DNA from: Hermodice carunculata
Lineage: Eukaryota; Annelida; Polychaeta; Eunicida; Amphinomidae
Length of the DNA stretch: 64,000 nt
Reading direction: 5' to 3'
NCBI GenBank assembly: GCA_964020975.1
Contig: OZ026630.1
Location: 61,156,470 to 61,220,469, forward strand
Shown here: piece by piece, positions 1-40,060 of the stretch
Layout of the letters: each line of letters begins with the position of its first letter
Numbering within the stretch: the first letter of the stretch is position 1
Program-made: the position numbers and the translations under genes
Notes under the pieces: model-generated
Database searches by the model: none
What the model saw: the letters and a program-made list of their open reading frames with translations, nothing else
Told to the model about the DNA's origin: nothing

Positions 1-485
1 AGTTGGATCCTCTTCGGACTTATTGGGGTTGTATGTGGACTTGGTATCCATCAAATTTGTTCACTACATGGTGGTGTTGTCATTTTCTGATTTTTAACAA
101 ACTATCAAAATTCAGAAAAATCATTAAGGGGATATGTTCATGTTAGCAATGGTGAAGGTAACCTTGATATCATTCTGAAGTTCACAGGACCACTTCAGTG
201 TGTGCATGTGAGGTCAGCTTAGCACATGACTGTCATAGTCTTCTTGTTGAAAATTCTGTATTATTTTAGAAATCTTGTATCTTTAAACAGAGAGTGAAAA
301 TGTCACTTTCTGATTTTTAACAAATTATAAAAATTCAGAAAAAATCGGGGATATGTTCATGTTAGCAACAGTGATGATGGTCGTAAACAAAGGTGACCAT
401 GATATCAATTTGAAGTTCACATGACAACTTCAGTCTGTGCATGTGAGGTCAACTGAGCACAGGACTGTCACACTCCTCTTGTTTA
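1..485 (+). repeat. two tandem copies of the 3' part of an AGCTCAGCTGA-type repeat
   Basis: TTTCTGATTTTTAACAAA begins a unit near 80 and again near 305 (period about 225). Both units run to a GAGGTCAGCT / GAGGTCAACT block and a CTTCTTGTT-like end (near 245 and 480). The same ending closes the repeats at 14692 and 59900. Confidence 0.6.
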
Positions 486-1326
486 CAAATGGTGTATTTT
501 TTTAAACAGAAGCCGGAAATATATCTGTCAGTAATATTTTAATGCATGGATGCAAGCATGAGACTGTAAAAGTTCATTTGAATATAGCAGTAAAAATATC
601 CAGCATGAGCATGTCAGCACTTGAGTTGACCTGAAACATATTTAAAAAATCTAACAGCAAAAGAGACAGTTGAAAGTTTGTTTTAGGAACAGTAAAATAA
701 TTGATTTTGATTCATAGACCACAGAATTTGCATTTTAAGCCAAAATATTTACAGATTATGGCCAGAGAATTTGAGTAAATCATTGCAGAAAGGTAAAGGT
801 CTGGCTGACAGTGTTTGCTGCACCACAAAAAACCTGTAGAGGCAAAATTTATGGAACTTTTGCTGAATTCTAGCTTTACACTTATGTTATGATCTGCTCA
901 ACAACATGAAGAAACTCCTGGTGTCATGCTTTGTTGCATGTTGATCTAAAAGGAAGCAGGGTTTTAATACATGTACAGTAGCTTCGCCCCCCCCCCACCC
1001 ACCCACCCAATTTTAAGGCCACCCCAAGGCCAAGTAAAAAAGAAAAGTGACCTTATAAGAAGAATGATCTTACTTTAGATTGGGGAAAGACAACTGGACT
1101 GAAAATTTCATCTGTGCTGCATGATGAGGTGACCTGTATGGAGGGTTACTTTCTTGACACCAATAGGGCAGCCAATGTATATCAATATAATGACAGGAGA
1201 AGTGGAAAGCTGTATTGATGAAAGTAGCAAAGACTAAGGTTTTCAAACTTAACACCATTATACAGCAGCTCTTCCAAATGCATGTGCAAACCTATGACAC
1301 TGCCATTGCAGGAGCAGAATCAAGAG
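486..1326. other. intergenic or upstream intron, nothing recognised
   Basis: AT-rich sequence with a short C-rich run near 988-1008. No exon, RNA gene or repeat boundary could be supported. Confidence 0.5.
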
Positions 1327-1527
1327 CAGGGCTTGCCATTAAGGCCTTTTTGGTTGTCCGGGACAACCAAATTTTCAGGCAGGACAGCCACAAATATTAG
1401 TCGGTATGGAGATTTAACCCTTTGGTTTATATAGTGTCTATGGAGATTTATTAACCCTTTGGTTGTCCCATATTGTCACATTAGTTGCCTTGGGACAACC
1501 AGCCAAAAATGTTAACGTCGACCCCTG
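1327..1527. mobile_element. 201-bp CAGGG-ended MITE with AAGAG duplication
   Basis: It starts CAGGGCTTGCCATTAA and ends TTAACGTCGACCCCTG, which are imperfect inverted repeats. AAGAG stands directly before (1322-1326) and after (1528-1532), a perfect 5-bp target duplication. Inside, TATGGAGATTTA and AACCCTTTGGTT each occur twice. The CAGGG end and short duplication suggest a hAT-type non-autonomous element, but the superfamily is not proven. Confidence 0.65.
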
Positions 1528-2744
1528 AAGAGTAAAACTACACAGCAAAGTTGTACTTCCTAAATAAATGAAATGGTGCTGAACAGGGAACACTGCTGTG
1601 TAGGCAGTTAGATAGGTTTTGATTTCAGCTTGTATAAGTTGTGATAAATAAAGCCAACTGGGTGTTTTTTTAGGCTGTAGGTTTTGGAGGCTTGCATCAC
1701 TCTTGTTCACTGTAATAATCAAGTCAACATTTATGTTTTCAGGCCGTAGCTTTTGGCTGCCAGCACTGTGTTTGTGCACTGTAGTTTACACCTGTTGTTA
1801 TTTCACTTAGAGTGTTATTTGGCTGTATTCCATGTAACTTGCATGCCTCGTTGAAAGGATTAGTCTGGAATAGATTTGACATATAAACTCATTCATTTAA
1901 TTTCACCGTGTTTTTATTTTTGCATATTTTGCTGATGCTTCAAAACAAACTGTTAAAATAATAACCTGGTGAAAAGATTTCTAACACAGCATGGATAGGA
2001 ATTATAACAAAAATACTGGATTTTAAGCCCCAGTGAAAGATGCAACATGCAAAAACGGCCAAAATTAGAACCTGTGAATATGAATGTATTCATGGTATGT
2101 GCATATATAGAGAGAAGTGTCCAGTATTTTTCTATCCTTAAACCCCTAGCTTTTAATAGAAATCATTTTGTGTGTTACAAATCACAGTTGAATTAACTGT
2201 ACCACATTGCGTCTTGAAGTCAGGTCCATGTTGACAATGGAGTTGTCCCTCTCCTGAGAGTCCACATCCAGGGCAAGTCCAAAAGTGGTCACATGCTGCA
2301 GTTGGTCTCGCAATGGAATCTATGAAATAATGTGGAACATGAAGCACAAGAGACCTAATTCATCTGGTCATAAAAGGCAGATGGTCTCGTATTGAAGTGT
2401 TATTTCAAAGGAGGGACTACAGTACACATTTCACTATGTATATACATATGCATGTACCTTTGAATCAATGGGAGTTTCTCATTTGACTGTCATGCGTTTT
2501 GGACTTTTCAAGGGAAACGTAGCATATTTTTGATAATCTCTCATGAAAATATATATGCTTCTAGTGTATTCCTTACAGGACCAGCAAATCTCTGTATTTG
2601 GTGTTAGATGATACTTATAATTATTTTCATTAGTTTGTGCTAGTAAAAATTGGGAAATACAACACCTTGACTTATTGTCGGTTGAAACAATGGTGGTCTT
2701 TACATAGAGGGAGGGAGGATTATTGGCATGTTGTATGACTACAG
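1528..2744. other. non-coding stretch before linker exon A
   Basis: AT-rich sequence with no convincing exon. A further upstream exon of the EFCAB7-like gene could be hidden here, but no acceptor, phase-1 frame and donor set was found. Confidence 0.4.
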
Positions 2745-31667
<28,923 letters not shown>

Positions 31668-32246
31668 GTACTCAGCCTTGTTATAACCAAGAACTTACAC
31701 CGCCAGCCAATCAGAATCAGCCTGTGTGCTTCACTTACTTCACCCATTCTGGATCAGCTGACTAGCTCAAGCCAATCTCAGTGCTTTACCATAATCACTT
31801 TTGAATATGACAGACTGTGTGAGGAATTATTCATATACATATATTCATATGGCAGCATGGGCACAGAAAATATTAGAGGACTGTATGTCACAGAAACATA
31901 AAAATATGTACTTAATATTGATCGTATACAAGGTATGAGGAGGCATTCAACACTAAAGTTTAAAAGAAGTATATCATGGTTGAGCTGTCCAATTTTTGTA
32001 CTAAGAAGCATTACAGATAGAATGTATGTATGCACAAGCTCCTTGATAGTATGCTGAAGTGTGTGTGTGTGTTTGTTTGCTATTTGTCCACAATATAATG
32101 GGCATGTACAAGTGTATTTCGTTTATTTTGTTTCGGAACGTGTATGTATGTTAGTTGCTGGAAATTCTTGATTTCTTTAAATGTATAGGCACATTAAACC
32201 ATGATTTGAATACATGATGGGTTTTAAAGTTGTACAAAGTTAAATG
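31668..32246. other. 3' flank or 3' UTR of the EFCAB7-like gene
   Basis: AT-rich sequence after the stop codon. No canonical AATAAA signal is obvious close to the stop, so the transcript end is not fixed. Confidence 0.4.
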
Positions 32247-32425
32247 CAGTGGTCCTTGTGTTAAGAGACATCTCTTATATAACTGTGAAAGTGGTCTGTC
32301 AAAACAAGTAGACTCTTTACTCAAGGGATGATAACATGTAAAAGATAGCATGGTGTATTAATACAGCAGTGTTAAAACAGATATGGATCTCTCATTGTAG
32401 GGGTCTCTTAAGCCAGGTACCACTG
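32247..32425. mobile_element. CAGTGGT(A)CC MITE, copy with GTCTCTTAA ends
   Basis: Left CAGTGGTCCTTGTGTTAAGA and right TCTTAAGCCAGGTACCACTG are imperfect inverted repeats; TA follows the right end. It belongs to the same family as the elements at 54735 and 56809. Confidence 0.6.
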
Positions 32426-32575
32426 TAGTACTAGGCCTTGTAAATCTACTTGAAAGACTTGTGAGCTCATGTGCTATTTTTAAAATAAGTGCCAATACTG
32501 TATGCACTTGGTTCTTGTCTGTTGCAAAAGATTGTCCTAAATTAATAATTGTCTGTATGGTCTGTCAAATTGTTC

Positions 32576-32775
32576 NNNNNNNNNNNNNNNNNNNNNNNNN
32601 NNNNNNNNNNNNNNNNNNNNNNNNNNNNNNNNNNNNNNNNNNNNNNNNNNNNNNNNNNNNNNNNNNNNNNNNNNNNNNNNNNNNNNNNNNNNNNNNNNNN
32701 NNNNNNNNNNNNNNNNNNNNNNNNNNNNNNNNNNNNNNNNNNNNNNNNNNNNNNNNNNNNNNNNNNNNNNNNNNN
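32576..32775. other. assembly gap of exactly 200 N
   Basis: A placeholder-sized gap between the EFCAB7-like 3' flank and the transposon at 33538. Confidence 0.99.
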
Positions 32776-33537
32776 ATGCAAAGTTCTTCCAGTTAATGGC
32801 CATTTTTTTCATTAATGGGGAAAATCTTACAAAAGTACCTCTGCAAGTGTTTGTCCAACTGCTTTGAACATGCAACAAATGGTACTGAAAAATGAACTTA
32901 TTCAATATACTGCAATTATTTAGGCCCCATAAAAAATTGCTTGTTTATCATCACCGCTCACCCCTACATTTTACTTTCCTTAAAATAACAAAAGTTTCAA
33001 ACTTTGAGGAACAAGGTCAATGTTCAATTAGTTCTAGTTTAAGTAAATTTGTTTTGTATGCAGGGCTACTCCACCACTAGAAGTGTTAGCATGGCAGACT
33101 CACAAGCTGCAGACAAGCGATGATTTTCTCATTTGTGTCAAGATCCAGTGCAGCAACCACCCACCCACCCATCCTGCCAAAAATCAGACTATTACACTTA
33201 CTCCTAACATTTTTTCAGCCTCTCTTTGGACTTTGAGCATGATCTCATGATGTGACCTTCACCTTTCCTGGTGCTTATTTTATTTATCCTTTGATAGAAT
33301 GCAGATGACCCACACAGGTCTGTCTACAACAAAAATTACCCTCCCCCCTCAATTTTTTGGGGATCCCTTCATTCTATCTGGCACTGACTGTTCCCATTTC
33401 ATGAGCTTCAAGGGGGAGAGAGTCATTCCTGAAAAAAATGCCTATTGTTTACATGTATGAGCCATATTTCAAGTCGCAGTATTTCAAAAAGCATTTCAGC
33501 CATATATGTATGAAATTTTGAGTAATATTAGAAATTA
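32776..33537. other. intergenic, nothing recognised
   Basis: AT-rich sequence with C-rich runs near 33167 and 33342. A short open stretch after a cag at 33061 is discussed among the rejected items. Confidence 0.4.
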
Positions 33538-35751
33538 AAGTCCATAAAGTCACAATGTTTCAGAGTAAAAAAATCACCAAAATTCACGAAAAGCAAATTT
33601 AACTGTGAAATTTTCTTCAATGCACTGAGCATTGTTTGCCGCACCACACCATGTATCTTTTTTATTTTTTAAACATGTAATTACCATTTTGTGGTAGAAA
33701 AGCTTTTTGCATGGGGAGTCAGCTATTGAAAAAGTTAATAGAAAATACGCATGTGTGTGTTCTATTGAAGGAACAGTCACAACAGAAGCACATGTATACG
33801 AGGACTCCATGGATATGCTTATTGCTGGTTTGAAGTAATCTGTGATTGAGGTGTGGCTGTTCTACGTGAAAATTTCTGCAAAACTGAAACCACAAACACA
33901 ATTACAAACAGGTTTTATTGTAAACTCTCATTCATAGTATGAATGAGTAACCCAAGTAAATGTATTGAGTAGATTATATCATCCACTAAGGCCCACAGAA
34001 GCATGTTTTTGTCATTGGTTCATTATTGTCACAATGGCAAGTCGGCGTGGTATGGCAGCAAGGGTGAAGTATCATTTTGATGAAACCAAGAGACAAGATA
34101 TAATACTAGTATACAAGTATTTTCAAAGAGAAAATCAAAAGCAGCGTGTGGGAAGGTGCCTTACTGAAGGAAATCTTTTTGAGAAAACAGCCCAGGCACT
34201 TAAGGTTTCACGAACAGCTGTAAAAAGGATTGTTGTAAACTCAACAGTTGAAAACACAGGGACCGTTTCAAGAACCAGAAAGAAAAAAATAGATAGTTTT
34301 GATAAAGAAGTAATCAGACAAAATGTTTTTAAGTTTTACAAAGAGAGAGACTTACCAACGCTTACAAAATTACAAAAAGCTTTGGAACCGGATATTTGTA
34401 TTTCAACTGTGCATCTGCGGTTTGTCTTGAAGGAACTTAGGTTTTGCTGGCGCAAAACAACAGACAAATAGTTACAGAAAGGGCAGATGTCACTGCTGCA
34501 CGCGCAAGATTTTTAAGAGACATTAGAAAATACAGGGATAAAGGTTTCTCAGTAGTGTACACAGATGAAACCTGGGTAAATCAAAATCATTGTCAGGGTT
34601 ACACATGGCTGCCAGTTCTTCATAAATGTGGTATGTTTTCTGACAAAGAAGATGGTGTTCTCAATGATGTCACAAAATTACCAAATATACCTTCTGGTAA
34701 AGGACAGCAACTGATAATACTGCATGCAGGAAATAAGGATGAAGGTTTTCTTCCTAATTGTGACCTTGTATTTGTGGGGAAACATGATGCTGCAGATTAC
34801 CACAGTGAAATGAATACCAAAACTTTTATGGAATGGTTTGAAACTTAACTTATTCCTGCTTTGAAAGTACCCAGTGTTATCGTGCTAGACAATGCAGTCT
34901 ACCATAATAAGAGAACAGAGGACAGTATATCTCCCAATATGAGCCATAGGAAGGCTGTCATGCAAGAGTGGCTCCAGTCAAGCAGTATTGCATACGAGCC
35001 CAAATTTACAAAACCAGAACCATATCAATTAATAAAAAGAAACAAACCTACTCCAGAATATGTCACAGATTTTCTTGCCAAGCAACATGGACATGTTGTA
35101 CTCCGTACCCCTGTGCGTCAGTGTGAATTTAATGCCATTGAACTCATATGGGCCAAGGTGAAGCATTTTATTGCTGATAGAAATACCACTTTTAAAATCA
35201 AAGACGTTAAAGAGCTTGTACCACTTGCCTTTTCAAATGTATCTACAGACGATTGGGCAAAAGCTGTTGAGCATACAGAAAAAATAGAAAATTACTACTG
35301 GAAAACTGAAGGACTGAGAGAAGAAATTGATAAGGTCATAATACACCTAGATAGCGACACTAACAGTTGCAGTGATTTCAGTTCAAGTGGAGAAAATAGT
35401 GATAGCAGCAGTGAAGATTCAAGCGCATAGTGAAACATTTTCAATTGGTAAGTTTAGAGATGTTCCCTTGTTAGAATAACTGGTTACTGCATTCTAAGGT
35501 CATGGCCTGGGTAATAGAACTGCTCCATTCATTGCTGCTATCCCCTGCTGCACACACACATGAATTTCTTCTAATATCACTCAATTGAAATGATAACAGG
35601 ATGAAAACCTGTGGTTCTGACATATTATTACCTATCATCTGTAGGTGTGGCATTAACAAAAACACTACAAAATGTATTTTCCATCCACACATTTCATCCA
35701 TGTGATTTTTAATGATTTTTATACTCCGAAACATTGTGACTTTATGGACTT
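33538..35751 (+). mobile_element. 2.2-kb Tc1/mariner-superfamily transposon with intact ends
   Basis: The left end AAGTCCATAAAGTCACAATG continues TTTCAGAGTA; the right end is its reverse complement with one mismatch over the first 30 bp, and similarity goes on to about 50 bp. TA stands at 33536-33537 and 35752-35753, the TA target duplication of this superfamily. One transposase reading fills the middle. The well-preserved ends and long frames suggest a fairly young copy. The D-to-E spacing of 83 residues resembles the group called DD82E or Sailor; I give that family name with caution. Confidence 0.85.
34034..35430 (+). pseudogene. DDE transposase of the 33538 element, broken twice
   Basis: The first frame starts MASRRGMAARVKYHFDE and includes a helix-turn-helix (TAQALKVSRTAVKRIV). 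The second frame, from about 34450, carries VVYTDETWVNQNH with the first catalytic Asp. After an in-frame TAA at 34846 the same frame goes on with VIVLDNAVYHNKR (second Asp) and CEFNAIELIWAKVK (catalytic Glu). The C terminus is serine-rich and acidic (SDFSSSGENSDSSSEDSS). There are two breaks: one frame change near 34450-34470 and one stop. All three catalytic residues remain. Such transposases cut and paste their own element. Confidence 0.85.
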
Positions 35752-35778
35752 TAGTTGGGTACTATCTGAATTAATTCT

Positions 35779-36340
35779 TAATTTGACTATCACTTACTAA
35801 AATCTAACATTAATTTCCAACATGTAATGATGTATGAGAAATAATCGTTAATTTGATGGTCACTTACTAAAATCTAACATTATTTTTTTTACATTTAATG
35901 ATTCAATGTACATTGTAGAAAGTAAGGAGTTTTTGTCAGTTTTGGTAAGTGTCTGGCAGTTTAAGTGGAAGAGTTCAAGTGGAATAATTGTAAGGAAATG
36001 TTGTTTGCTTTTGGCATGTGTCACGTAGTTGAATATAAGTCCAAGAGAGTATGTACATGTCCTGCTGTAGGAGTTAATTGTAAGTAAAAACACAGGGAAT
36101 GGAAATGTCAGGAAACAATGTTGGTTTTGGTTTGTATCGCACAGTTGAAGTGAAACAATTAACTGCTGCATTGAGGAAAGTAACTGTTACTACATGTGCG
36201 GAACTTTGTAACATGTCTGACAGTTTAAGTGATTATAGTTAAAAACACTGAGAAGGTAAATGTTAGAAAACAGTGTTAGTTTGGGTTTGGTTCACAAAGT
36301 TGATGTGAAACAGTTACGGCATTGAGGAAGGTAAAGACTA
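35779..36340. repeat. diverged tandem repeats
   Basis: CACTTACTAAAATCTAACAT occurs at about 35791 and 35861 (period 71). Further on, an AAAAACAC...GTGAAACA(A/G)TTA...GCATTGAGGAA block recurs with a period of about 154 bp (36087 and 36241). Confidence 0.55.
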
Positions 36341-36507
36341 AGGAAATTCACTTCGGTTTGATCAAAAGCTGTCAAACAGAAAATAAAACGGGGAATGCGT
36401 TTGCCTGCATGTATTTGGGGGTTTGCTTTCAAGATGAAAGAATGTTATTGTTGTGGGTGTCTGAAACACATGGGATATATAAAAATTTCTGCACTAAATG
36501 TTGACAG

Positions 36508-36510
<3 letters not shown>

Positions 36511-36602
<92 letters not shown>
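36511..36602. repeat. (TA)n microsatellite
   Basis: About 46 uninterrupted TA units. Confidence 0.98.
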
Positions 36603-36606
<4 letters not shown>

Positions 36607-37029
36607 CACATTTTCTTGGTTCTTCATAAAGCCCTCGGTGGGGCTAGTGAACGAGAGCAAGGATCTTCATCAAATATTTGAATAAATCATGGATTAAAAA
36701 TAAAAGTAAAATTCTCCCTCCCGCTCCGTAATTAAAAAAAAAACTGATGATAAACAAGATATTATTTGTATGGGGCCTTGGTACAAGTGCCAGTTCTGTA
36801 CTTTTTATAAACCAAGGCTATAGGGTGGGGGGGGGGGAGGAGCAGGCTATGGATCTGGGCCCGACTCCTTTAAAATAAAACTGTTCACATTTTCACATCG
36901 CCATTCCAAATATACGACACTGACCACACCTTGATAGAAAATTAAAAAAAAAAAAAGAAGAAAAGTTACAAAAGCCCCCTCCCTCCGCCAATACATTCCA
37001 TGTCAGAACAAGTGACAAACTGTGTGATG

Positions 37030-37660
37030 TTTTATCTATTGGGATTTGCACAGTTCTTTCTCACGGGTACCAGCTGGTCATTTGCTGGTGGCGCCATCTA
37101 AGTGACAAGTTGTTCCTATTTTTCACGACATGTTGACCCAGTTGGTAACCGTTTTGAAGTAATTGGGTCACTTTACGACAATACTTGTTATCGTCTGCAC
37201 AGACCACAGACTGCGGCCCGCGGGGAAGCGGGAATAATTATTTAATGTTAGAAGCTCAGTGATATTTAAAAGAAACCGTCCAGTGTGAGAAGGTGAGTTA
37301 TCCCAGAAATATAATGAAATATCCATGAAAGAACAGTGGCAATTTTTTGAGCAGCGATTGGAAACATGAGTGCATTTTTGCGTGGGTGTGAAACAGCCTG
37401 CCCAATTCTAAAATTTCCATCTCGAAAAGCCCAGTGGCAGCTGCAGTGCACACTTGCCGTACCCGCACCTTCACAGGCACCATAGACACTCGCGAATTCC
37501 GTTTGCGCCACTCCCCGAGCCGCCTTCATAGACCTGTATTGTAGATGACTATCACCGAAAAAACAAAAGTTGCGAGTGTCTGTGGCTGTGAAGGCGTGGT
37601 TTGAAAGTGAACTTGGACTGTCCATGGAGGTATACCTCCATGGACTCTCCATGTGGTATA
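37030..37660. promoter_or_regulatory. CpG-rich segment, candidate promoter
   Basis: More than 20 CpG sites lie in about 600 bp (for example GCGGCCCGCGGGGAAGCGGG at 37215 and CTCGCGAATTCCGTTTGCGC near 37490), far above the CpG-poor surroundings. An inverted CCAAT (CGATTGG, 37355) and a GAAG|GTGAGT donor-like site at 37292 are present. It is the best candidate start site for SLC44A1 or an unseen gene, but no first coding exon was found. Confidence 0.35.
37620..37645. repeat. perfect 26-bp palindrome
   Basis: GTCCATGGAGGTA is followed directly by its exact reverse complement TACCTCCATGGAC. Several GGTCCATGG or TCCATGGAC pieces follow to about 37910. Confidence 0.8.
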
Positions 37661-38647
37661 CGGGCCTACTAATACTATCAGTGATGGTAGGTCAATGGAC
37701 TGTCCAAGGTTTTTAATTGTGGAGGAATGAAATTATTCCTCCATGGATGCTCTATTGTGGACCTTCTATCTGATAGTAGGTCCATGGCTCTGCTAATGAC
37801 TGCAAATATGAGATGTCAATGGAAAGCTTGGCAGGCACTTGTCCAGCACCCTCTGCTTGCTGGATCATGGACCTAATCAAAGAGTTATTTAATACTAGGT
37901 CCGTGGCTGAATGAATGCCAGCAGGTCCCTAGACCCAAACAGACCAAACTGAACAAAAAATTCATGGCAACGTGCTAGTCAAAACCTGAAGTTCTGTCTG
38001 CAGGGCTGTAGCCATGGGGTCAGATTAGCCAGATTGGTCAGAGCAACATTTGACTCATTCTCATAGGTCTAGAAGTATTACCAAAACTGTTTTACTATAG
38101 TCTATCAAGCTTGCTCTTAGATGGAAACGGATTTTGTGAATATCACAATGGATTGTTACATGCACATATATACAATCCAATGCATAACCTTTTCTCATCA
38201 AGTACCTTACTTTTGAGGTATATGTGGTAACTGTGCACTTTGTATTTCTTTTCAGCCGCATTTTGGGCATTTCTATGACCGCAAGCAAAATTTGGCACAA
38301 TCCGTATCGTCCAAGAAATGATAAGTGCATGTGCACAAATGTGATTGACAGGTTGTTTTAAAATGCTGGCAAGGTTTATATATAGGCCGCAAAAACACGA
38401 AAATTGGTGGTTACAAAAATAAACACACTGCAAGCAAATTTCTGTCAAGAGTAAGGTATACTGCTCAGATATGGTTATATATATAGAAATACATGGTCAT
38501 TTTACCCACTATTTATGTAATATTCGTGAAATCCCCTTCTGTAACTCAGGGTTGACAGACTATAGGCTGAAATTCACTTTAAACTTCCATATTTCTGAAT
38601 CTGGCCTGACCAACTTTAAATTTAAGGCTAGGGTGCTGGTCTGGGTG

Positions 38648-39411
38648 TAGACTGGCAAGTCCTCGTTTGCATGTTGTTGTTTCCCACTAGTTAGAAAAAA
38701 TATATACATATATTATAGAATTATTGATTGGACTGTGAAATACTGACACACTGCGTGAGTTTGCGAAGCAAACGAAGACTGGATCAGATCAGCAGCCTCA
38801 ATCTGCAGCCGACAGATGGCACTACGTACCGGTTGAAAAATCTGGTCAGCCTCCTGTCAGTGGCAGCCAATGAGGAGCCCAGGTCTCAGTTTGACCCCAT
38901 ATGACCTGTATGTCAATGTAAACATCGCAGCATGGGCGTGATGGCGGCTGATCCGACAATAGAAGAAACAAACTTGAAAAAGTTGTAAAATTCGTTGCAG
39001 AGGTCATAGGTCGCCCTTCTGTTTCAACTGAGCAATTAGACATTATAGATTATCTTGGGAAAGGAAAAGATGTATTTGTAAGTTTACCAACTGGTGCTGG
39101 AAAGTCATTGACATGTATTGCTGCTCCATTTACACTGGACTGGGAGAAGACGAATTTGATAACTTACAAACTGAGGCCTCGGCTCCTCATTGGCTGCCAC
39201 TGATAGGAGGCTGACCAGATGATTTTTCAACCGGTACGTAGTGCCATCTGTCGGCTGCAGATTGAGGCTGCTGATCTGATCCAGTCCTTGTTTGCTTCGC
39301 AAACTCGCGCAGTGTCAGTATTTCGCGGTCTAATCAATAATTCTATATGTATATATTTTTTCTAACTAGAAGTGGGAAACAACAACATGCAAACGAGGAC
39401 TTGCCAGTCTA
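38648..39411 (+). mobile_element. 764-bp element with 245-bp inverted repeats and a RecQ-like fragment
   Basis: TAGACTGGCAAGTCCTCG starts the left arm and CGAGGACTTGCCAGTCTA ends the right arm. The arms (38648-38893 and 39167-39411) are about 90% identical by eye and include the shared blocks CGAAGCAAAC, GGATCAGATCAGCAGCCTCA and GGCAGCCAATGAGGAGCC (a CCAAT box). Between them are 270 bp with a helicase frame. It looks like a shortened copy of a larger helicase-carrying DNA transposon. The outer TA may be a TA duplication. Confidence 0.75.
38952..39203 (+). pseudogene. RecQ-like helicase N-terminal fragment (Walker A)
   Basis: The open frame includes VSTEQLDIIDYLGKGKDVF then VSLPTGAGKSLTCIAAPFTL. 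PTGAGKS at 39087-39107 is a Walker A motif, with the Gln of the preceding Q-type motif and the DVFVSLPTG lead typical of superfamily 2 RecQ-like helicases. The frame runs into the right inverted repeat and stops; motifs II-VI (DExH and later) are absent, so it cannot be an active helicase. There is no ATG in the same frame. Confidence 0.7.
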
Positions 39412-39539
39412 GTTTGGGTGCACACCCATTTAATAGATATTTCAACCAGCTTGTCGGTGATGGCTGATGCCTGCCTCCAGACTTCCTTTTGAAGGGTCCG
39501 CCCCATGCATGTGTACAACGATAAGAGTATGATTAAACT

Positions 39540-40060
39540 AGAAAAGAAAAATTTGCTTGAAAGCAAATGTGTCTGTGTGTGTGAAAAATTTGCACAATTA
39601 CAAAAATATGCAGTGTTGCAACACTTAAACAGTATCTATAATTTGAGCCCAACATGATCAAAATTGGATTAAAAGTGACCGAGTTATGGCTGGATGAATA
39701 TTTCAGAGGTCCAAATGACCTTGATCTTTGACCTCTAGAGGTCACATGTAAGTTACAAAAATGTGCAGTGTTACAATATCTACAATTTAGGTCCAATTTC
39801 ATCAAAATCGGACGAATACTTTGGAAGCCAGCAGCAATTGAATTTTTTTAATTGCCCTAATTTGCATAATTTTCAAAATCTTGACTTCAGATTGATATAC
39901 AAAACTTCACTGCAGGTGCTATAGCCATGCAAAGTTTGAAGTTTCTAGCTTGCACGGTGTCTGAGTTTAAGACGACTCAAAAATCTGGCGGAAAGAAAGG
40001 AAGAAAGAATATTGGGTAAAACAATATGTCTGTGTTCACACACAGGTATAATTACCAAAT
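39540..40060. repeat. unclassified repeat with GTGTCTGTGT ends
   Basis: AAATGTGTCTGTGTGTGTG near 39566 and AACAATATGTCTGTGTTCAC near 40021 bound a segment holding two related blocks (ACAAAAATATGCAGTGTTGC at about 39599 and ACAAAAATGTGCAGTGTTAC at about 39757). It includes TTTGACCTCTAGAGGTCA, an inverted pair of AGGTCA half-sites. Confidence 0.45.

Noticed and set aside
33061-33121. Possible terminal exon reading GYSTTRSVSMADSQAADKR then stop
   Set aside because: The acceptor is plausible, but the EFCAB7 ending is already placed at 31593-31667 and no other gene is seen to own it.
37266-37652. 128-codon minus-strand frame in the CpG-rich segment
   Set aside because: No domain or family is recognised; long frames are expected by chance in GC-richer DNA.
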